From: Candidatus Methylaffinis lahnbergensis
Lineage (GTDB): Bacteria > Pseudomonadota > Alphaproteobacteria > Rhizobiales > Beijerinckiaceae
DNA length: 59,274 bases
Assembly: GCA_002890675.1 (NCBI GenBank)
Contig: PEFW01000013.1
Span: 1 to 59,274, forward strand
Direction of reading: 5' to 3'
The notes beneath the pieces were generated by a model. The model had not been told where the DNA came from. It saw nothing but the letters and a program-made list of their open reading frames with translations, and made no database searches. This document shows positions 56,076 through 59,274 of this stretch, piece by piece (positions within the stretch are counted from its first letter, which is position 1; every line of letters begins with the position of its first letter). The translations under genes were made by a program, and so were the position numbers.

Positions 56076-58688
56076 ATGAATGACACCAAGAACCCCGGTG
56101 ACACGCTGAGCGTCGCTCCAGCCAGAACGCTAACATTGAAGCGTCCATTCGAGGCCGGCGTCGTGCGCCAGAGCTTTTCGCATGGACGCTCGAAAGCTGT
56201 GGTCGTCGAGAAGGTGAAGCGCCGCGCGATCGCGCCGGGCGAGGCGTATGCGCCGCGCGAGGCGAATATGCAGCCGCCGCTCGCCGCCCCGAGACCGCGC
56301 CCGCAGCCAGCCCCGGCACTCCCGCAAGCGCCGCCGCAGCGGACGTCGTCCGGAGTTATTTTGCGTTCGCTGACCGATGAGGAACGCGAATCCCGGTCGC
56401 GCGCCCTTTCCGGGGCCCGTGAACGCGAGGTGGAAGAGCGCAAGCGTGCCGAAGTCGAGGCCAAGGCCCGCGAAGAACGAGAAGTTCGCGAACGTGACGA
56501 GCGCGCCGCCGCCGAATCCCGCAAACGCGAGGAAGAGGCGCGCCGTGCGCAAGATGCGGAAGCCAAGCGTCGCTCAGAAACCGAGGCCAAACGGCGTCTC
56601 GCCGGCGGCGAACCGGCTCCAGCGCCGGCGGCATCCGCCCCGCGCAAGGCACCAGCCGCCACGACGAGGGCTCCGGCCGGCCTTTTCCCGGCGCCAAAAC
56701 CGTTTCCGGCCGGGGACGAGGAAATCCCGCACCTTATTCGCCGTCCTGGAATGCCGCAGAAGACCGCTATTCCCCGCCCTGTCCGGGGCGCCGGGGGGAA
56801 GAGCCGCGGCCGCCTGACGGTCGCCAATGTCACCGGGGAAGAAGAAGAGCGCACCAGGTCCGTTGCCGCATTTCGCCGCCGCGTTCAAAGGCTCAAGGGT
56901 CATGTCAACGAGGCCAAGGAAAAGCTTACGCGCGAAGTGATCCTGCCCGAGACAATAACAATCCAGGAACTCGCCAGCCGGATGTCGGAGCGTGGCGTCG
57001 ATGTCATCAAGCTTCTGATGAAACAAGGCCAAATGGCGAAAATCACCGATGTAATCGATGCCGACACTGCGCAGCTTATCGCCGAGGAACTCGGTCACAC
57101 CGTGAAACGGGTCGCCGAGGCCGATGTCGAGGAAGGGCTCTTCGATAGACCGAAGACTGGCGAACATCTTGTGCCGCGCCCTCCAGTCGTGACGATCATG
57201 GGTCATGTCGATCATGGCAAGACTTCGCTGCTCGACGCGATCCGTCACGCCAATGTCGTCTCCGGGGAGGCCGGCGGCATCACCCAGCATATTGGCGCCT
57301 ATCAGATCATCGCGCCAAACGGCTCGAAGGTAACGTTCATCGACACACCTGGCCACGCGGCATTCACCGCGATGCGAGCGCGCGGCGCCAAGGTCACGGA
57401 CATCGTCGTTCTCGTCGTCGCCGCGGACGATGGCGTCATGCCGCAGACGGCGGAAGCGATCGCCCATGCGCGCGCCGCCAATGTCCCGATGATCGTGGCG
57501 ATCAACAAGATCGACAAGCCAGACGCCAAACCGGAACGCGTGCGCAGCGAATTGCTGCAACATGAAGTGCAGGTCGAATCGCTCGGCGGCGAAACGCTTG
57601 AGGTCGAAGTTTCGGCGACCAAGAACATCAATCTCGACAAGCTGCTCGATCTGATCGCGCTGCAAGCCGAACTGCTCAACTTGCAAGCCAATCCGACGCG
57701 CCCAACCGAAGGAACCGTCATCGAGGCGCGTCTCGACAAGGGCCGCGGACCGGTGGCGACCGTGCTGGTCCAACGCGGCACGCTCAAGGTCGGCGATCTC
57801 ATCGTCGGCGGCTCGCAATGGGGCCGGGTCCGCGCCCTTCTCGACGACAAGGGCGAGACGAGACAGGACGCCGGTCCCTCGACGCCCGTCGAGGTTTTGG
57901 GCTTTTCTGGGTCGCCCGAAGCCGGCGATCGCGTCGCCGTCGTCGAAACCGAAGCGAGAGCGCGCGAAATCACCGAATATCGCGAGCGGCAGAGGCGCGA
58001 GAAGGCCGCCGTGCGGGGCAATTTGGCGCGCGGATCGCTGTCGGATATGATGAGCCAGTTGAAGACGACTGGCCGCAAGGAGTTCCCCCTGGTCATCAAG
58101 GGCGACGTTCAGGGCTCGGTCGAGGCGATCGTCGCGACGCTCGAAAAGCTCAATACCGAGGAAGTCGCGGCGCGCGTGATCCATGCGGGCGCCGGCGGGA
58201 TCACCGAATCCGACATAACCTTGGCCGAAGCTTCAGGTGCGGCGGTTATTGGCTTCAATGTGCGCGCGCACAAGGAAGCCCGCGCCCTGGCCGAACAGTC
58301 GGGCATTGAGATCCGCTATTACAATATCATCTATAATCTCATCGATGACGTGAAAGCGGCGATGTCCGGCCTCCTCGCGCCGACCCTGCGCGAGGAAATG
58401 CTTGGCAATGCCCAAATCCTGGAAGTCTTCACGATTTCCAAGGTGGGCAAGGTCGCGGGCTGCCGGGTCACCGACGGCACGGTTCAGCGCGGCGCCCATG
58501 TGCGGCTCATCCGCGACAATGTCGTGGTGCATGAAGGCAAGCTCTCGACGCTGAAGCGGTTCAAGGACGAGGTCAAGGAAGTGCAGGCCGGTCAGGAATG
58601 CGGCATGGCGTTCGAGAATTACCAGGACATGCGGGCCGGCGACATCATCGAATGCTATACCGTGCAGGAGATCAAACGCTCGCTGTAA
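56076..58688 (+). CDS. infB: Translation initiation factor IF-2
   Basis: IF-2 is the GTPase that places initiator tRNA on the ribosome. About 870 residues from ATG 56076 ([19 protein letters not shown], the usual Rhizobiales start; a frame 21 bases longer exists). A long charged N-terminal region ([20 protein letters not shown]) is followed by the IF2_N segment [20 protein letters not shown], then the G domain with [14 protein letters not shown] (about residue 375), DTPGHAAF and NKID, and domains C1 and C2 ([20 protein letters not shown]). The end …EIKRSL is normal. Operon partner of nusA. The expected rbfA does not follow. Confidence 0.97.
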   Translation: MNDTKNPGDTLSVAPARTLTLKRPFEAGVVRQSFSHGRSKAVVVEKVKRRAIAPGEAYAPREANMQPPLAAPRPRPQPAPALPQAPPQRTSSGVILRSLTDEERESRSRALSGAREREVEERKRAEVEAKAREEREVRERDERAAAESRKREEEARRAQDAEAKRRSETEAKRRLAGGEPAPAPAASAPRKAPAATTRAPAGLFPAPKPFPAGDEEIPHLIRRPGMPQKTAIPRPVRGAGGKSRGRLTVANVTGEEEERTRSVAAFRRRVQRLKGHVNEAKEKLTREVILPETITIQELASRMSERGVDVIKLLMKQGQMAKITDVIDADTAQLIAEELGHTVKRVAEADVEEGLFDRPKTGEHLVPRPPVVTIMGHVDHGKTSLLDAIRHANVVSGEAGGITQHIGAYQIIAPNGSKVTFIDTPGHAAFTAMRARGAKVTDIVVLVVAADDGVMPQTAEAIAHARAANVPMIVAINKIDKPDAKPERVRSELLQHEVQVESLGGETLEVEVSATKNINLDKLLDLIALQAELLNLQANPTRPTEGTVIEARLDKGRGPVATVLVQRGTLKVGDLIVGGSQWGRVRALLDDKGETRQDAGPSTPVEVLGFSGSPEAGDRVAVVETEARAREITEYRERQRREKAAVRGNLARGSLSDMMSQLKTTGRKEFPLVIKGDVQGSVEAIVATLEKLNTEEVAARVIHAGAGGITESDITLAEASGAAVIGFNVRAHKEARALAEQSGIEIRYYNIIYNLIDDVKAAMSGLLAPTLREEMLGNAQILEVFTISKVGKVAGCRVTDGTVQRGAHVRLIRDNVVVHEGKLSTLKRFKDEVKEVQAGQECGMAFENYQDMRAGDIIECYTVQEIKRSL

Positions 58689-58719
58689 CGCGGGCCACTT
58701 TGTAGAAGGGGAAGTCGCG

Positions 58720-58956
58720 ATGGTCGAGTTATTTGATGGATCAGTGGAGCGATTATTGAGTGGAGCGAAAGGAGGGGGCCGGTCAGTTGGGTCGAGTTCT
58801 GATGAATATGCATTGTGTGTGAAGACATTTGAAGCTGCCGTCGATAGGCTTGGTCAAATTGCTGAAAAACTCGATGGATTGACGCAGTCCACGACATCGG
58901 CGATCGCTACAATTGAGGCGCACGGCGACCGCATTGATCGCCAGCAGGCAGATTAA
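58720..58956 (+). CDS. Small coiled-coil protein of unknown function
   Basis: A 78-residue protein with ribosome binding site GAAGGGGAAG before the ATG. A Gly/Ser-rich start (LLSGAKGGGRSVGSSSDEY) leads into a helical stretch with heptad spacing (VKTFEAAVDRLGQIAEKLDG, LTQSTTSAIATIEAHGDRID). I do not recognise the family. It lies 31 bases after infB, on the same strand, where rbfA normally starts. The next gene also looks coiled-coil rich, so the pair is probably a small acquired unit. Confidence 0.55.
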   Translation: MVELFDGSVERLLSGAKGGGRSVGSSSDEYALCVKTFEAAVDRLGQIAEKLDGLTQSTTSAIATIEAHGDRIDRQQAD

Positions 58957-59002
58957 CCGCGCATTGCTCGATGATCTCCTCAACTGACTATAATCATGGC
59001 CG

Positions 59003-59274
59003 ATGCGCCGCCGGAGCAAGGTCCGGGACAATCGAAAAGCGAATGGCAACTTCCCTCCTGGAAAAAAAATCGGCGAGTTCGTAGCCAACGTCATGCGGCT
59101 TGAACGCTACATGGAAACCTTAAAGGAAGATAATCGAAAGTTGCAAGAAGTATCTCGACTCCAACGTCAAGCGGACGATCAAGCCGGTCAGTTAAAAGTG
59201 CTTCTCTCATTTGTCCATACGTCGCTTCGCGATCAGGTAGACACACGCGCAGAGAGAGCGGCGATAGGTGTGTT
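59003..59274 (+). CDS. Start of a coiled-coil protein (3' end outside window)
   Basis: From ATG 59003 an open frame runs off the window edge (90 complete codons). After a basic start (MRRRSKVRDNRKANG) it reads KKIGEFVANVMRLERYMETL, then KEDNRKLQEVSRLQRQADDQ and LKVLLSFVHTSLRDQVDTRA, a long charged helix with leucine spacing typical of a coiled coil. No family is recognised. It follows the small coiled-coil gene by 46 bases and may be its partner. An ATG at 58996 in another frame gives only 34 residues and is not favoured. Confidence 0.55.
   Translation, partial: MRRRSKVRDNRKANGNFPPGKKIGEFVANVMRLERYMETLKEDNRKLQEVSRLQRQADDQAGQLKVLLSFVHTSLRDQVDTRAERAAIGV

Noticed and set aside
56574..58184. Long minus-strand open frame (536 codons) opposite infB
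   Set aside because: Shadow of infB caused by high third-position GC; the sequence has no conserved features.
1..59274. CRISPR array or rRNA operon
   Set aside because: No regularly spaced repeats and no rRNA-like stretches were seen in the window.

Overview
The window is chromosomal DNA of an alphaproteobacterium, most likely a member of the Rhizobiales (Hyphomicrobiales) close to Beijerinckiaceae or Methylocystaceae. The evidence is the high GC content of the core genes, the gene orders rpsF-rpsR-DUF2232-rplI, rpoZ-rel-pdxJ-acpS, lepB-rnc-era, rimP-nusA-ylxR-infB and bcp/DUF3971/tyrS/anmK, and the style of the proteins (Rel with TGS and ACT domains, a DUF448-plus-L7Ae YlxR, IF-2 beginning MNDTKNPGD). 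No rRNA, tRNA or CRISPR array was found. The genus is inference only.

Layout. 0-1.3 kb: the end of a membrane protein and a LysR regulator broken by a 2-base duplication. 1.5-10 kb (minus strand): ribosomal proteins L9, S18 and S6, a DUF2232 membrane protein, a YkgJ-type Cys-rich protein, gmk, yicC, a DUF4239 membrane protein, era, rnc and lepB. 10.3-21 kb: bcp, a 1199-residue AsmA/YhdP-like protein, a decayed patch (acyltransferase pseudogene sitting inside a coiled-coil gene, broken XRE regulator), tyrS, a frameshifted anmK, truA and fmt. 21-30 kb: accessory region with a secreted protein, a HEPN/AbiU2-like protein, a SnoaL pseudogene, two orphan membrane proteins, a carbamoyltransferase/DUF5989/SxtJ cassette, two transposase remnants and a frameshifted Rieske-cytochrome P450 fusion. 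30-36 kb: acpS, pdxJ, an AT-rich alpha/beta hydrolase, rel and rpoZ. 36-40 kb: NYN-domain nuclease, type-5 uracil-DNA glycosylase, TonB remnant, winged-helix protein, phage-type methyltransferase, L,D-transpeptidase. 40-51 kb: metabolic genes, namely kynureninase and tryptophan 2,3-dioxygenase, a saccharopine-dehydrogenase-like reductase, a GH94 phosphorylase-like enzyme, an adenosine-kinase-type PfkB kinase, a Tat-exported bicupin oxalate decarboxylase and a Rieske-FAD oxidoreductase. 51-52.6 kb: broken AT-rich AAA ATPase. 52.8-58.7 kb: rimP-nusA-ylxR-infB with a terminator-like leader, followed by two coiled-coil genes where rbfA would be expected.

Two themes stand out. First, every housekeeping gene reads through intact, while at least nine accessory genes carry frameshifts, stops or deletions. 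This argues for real gene decay rather than poor sequence, though read-level checking is needed. Second, foreign or decayed segments interrupt otherwise conserved operons: the usual rpoZ-rel-pdxJ-acpS-lepB-rnc-era line is split by about 20 kb and by an AT-rich hydrolase gene, and the infB operon is cut after infB. The most interesting protein is the Rieske-P450 fusion. The most coherent little-studied cassette is SxtJ-DUF5989-carbamoyltransferase, with a palindrome over its predicted promoter.
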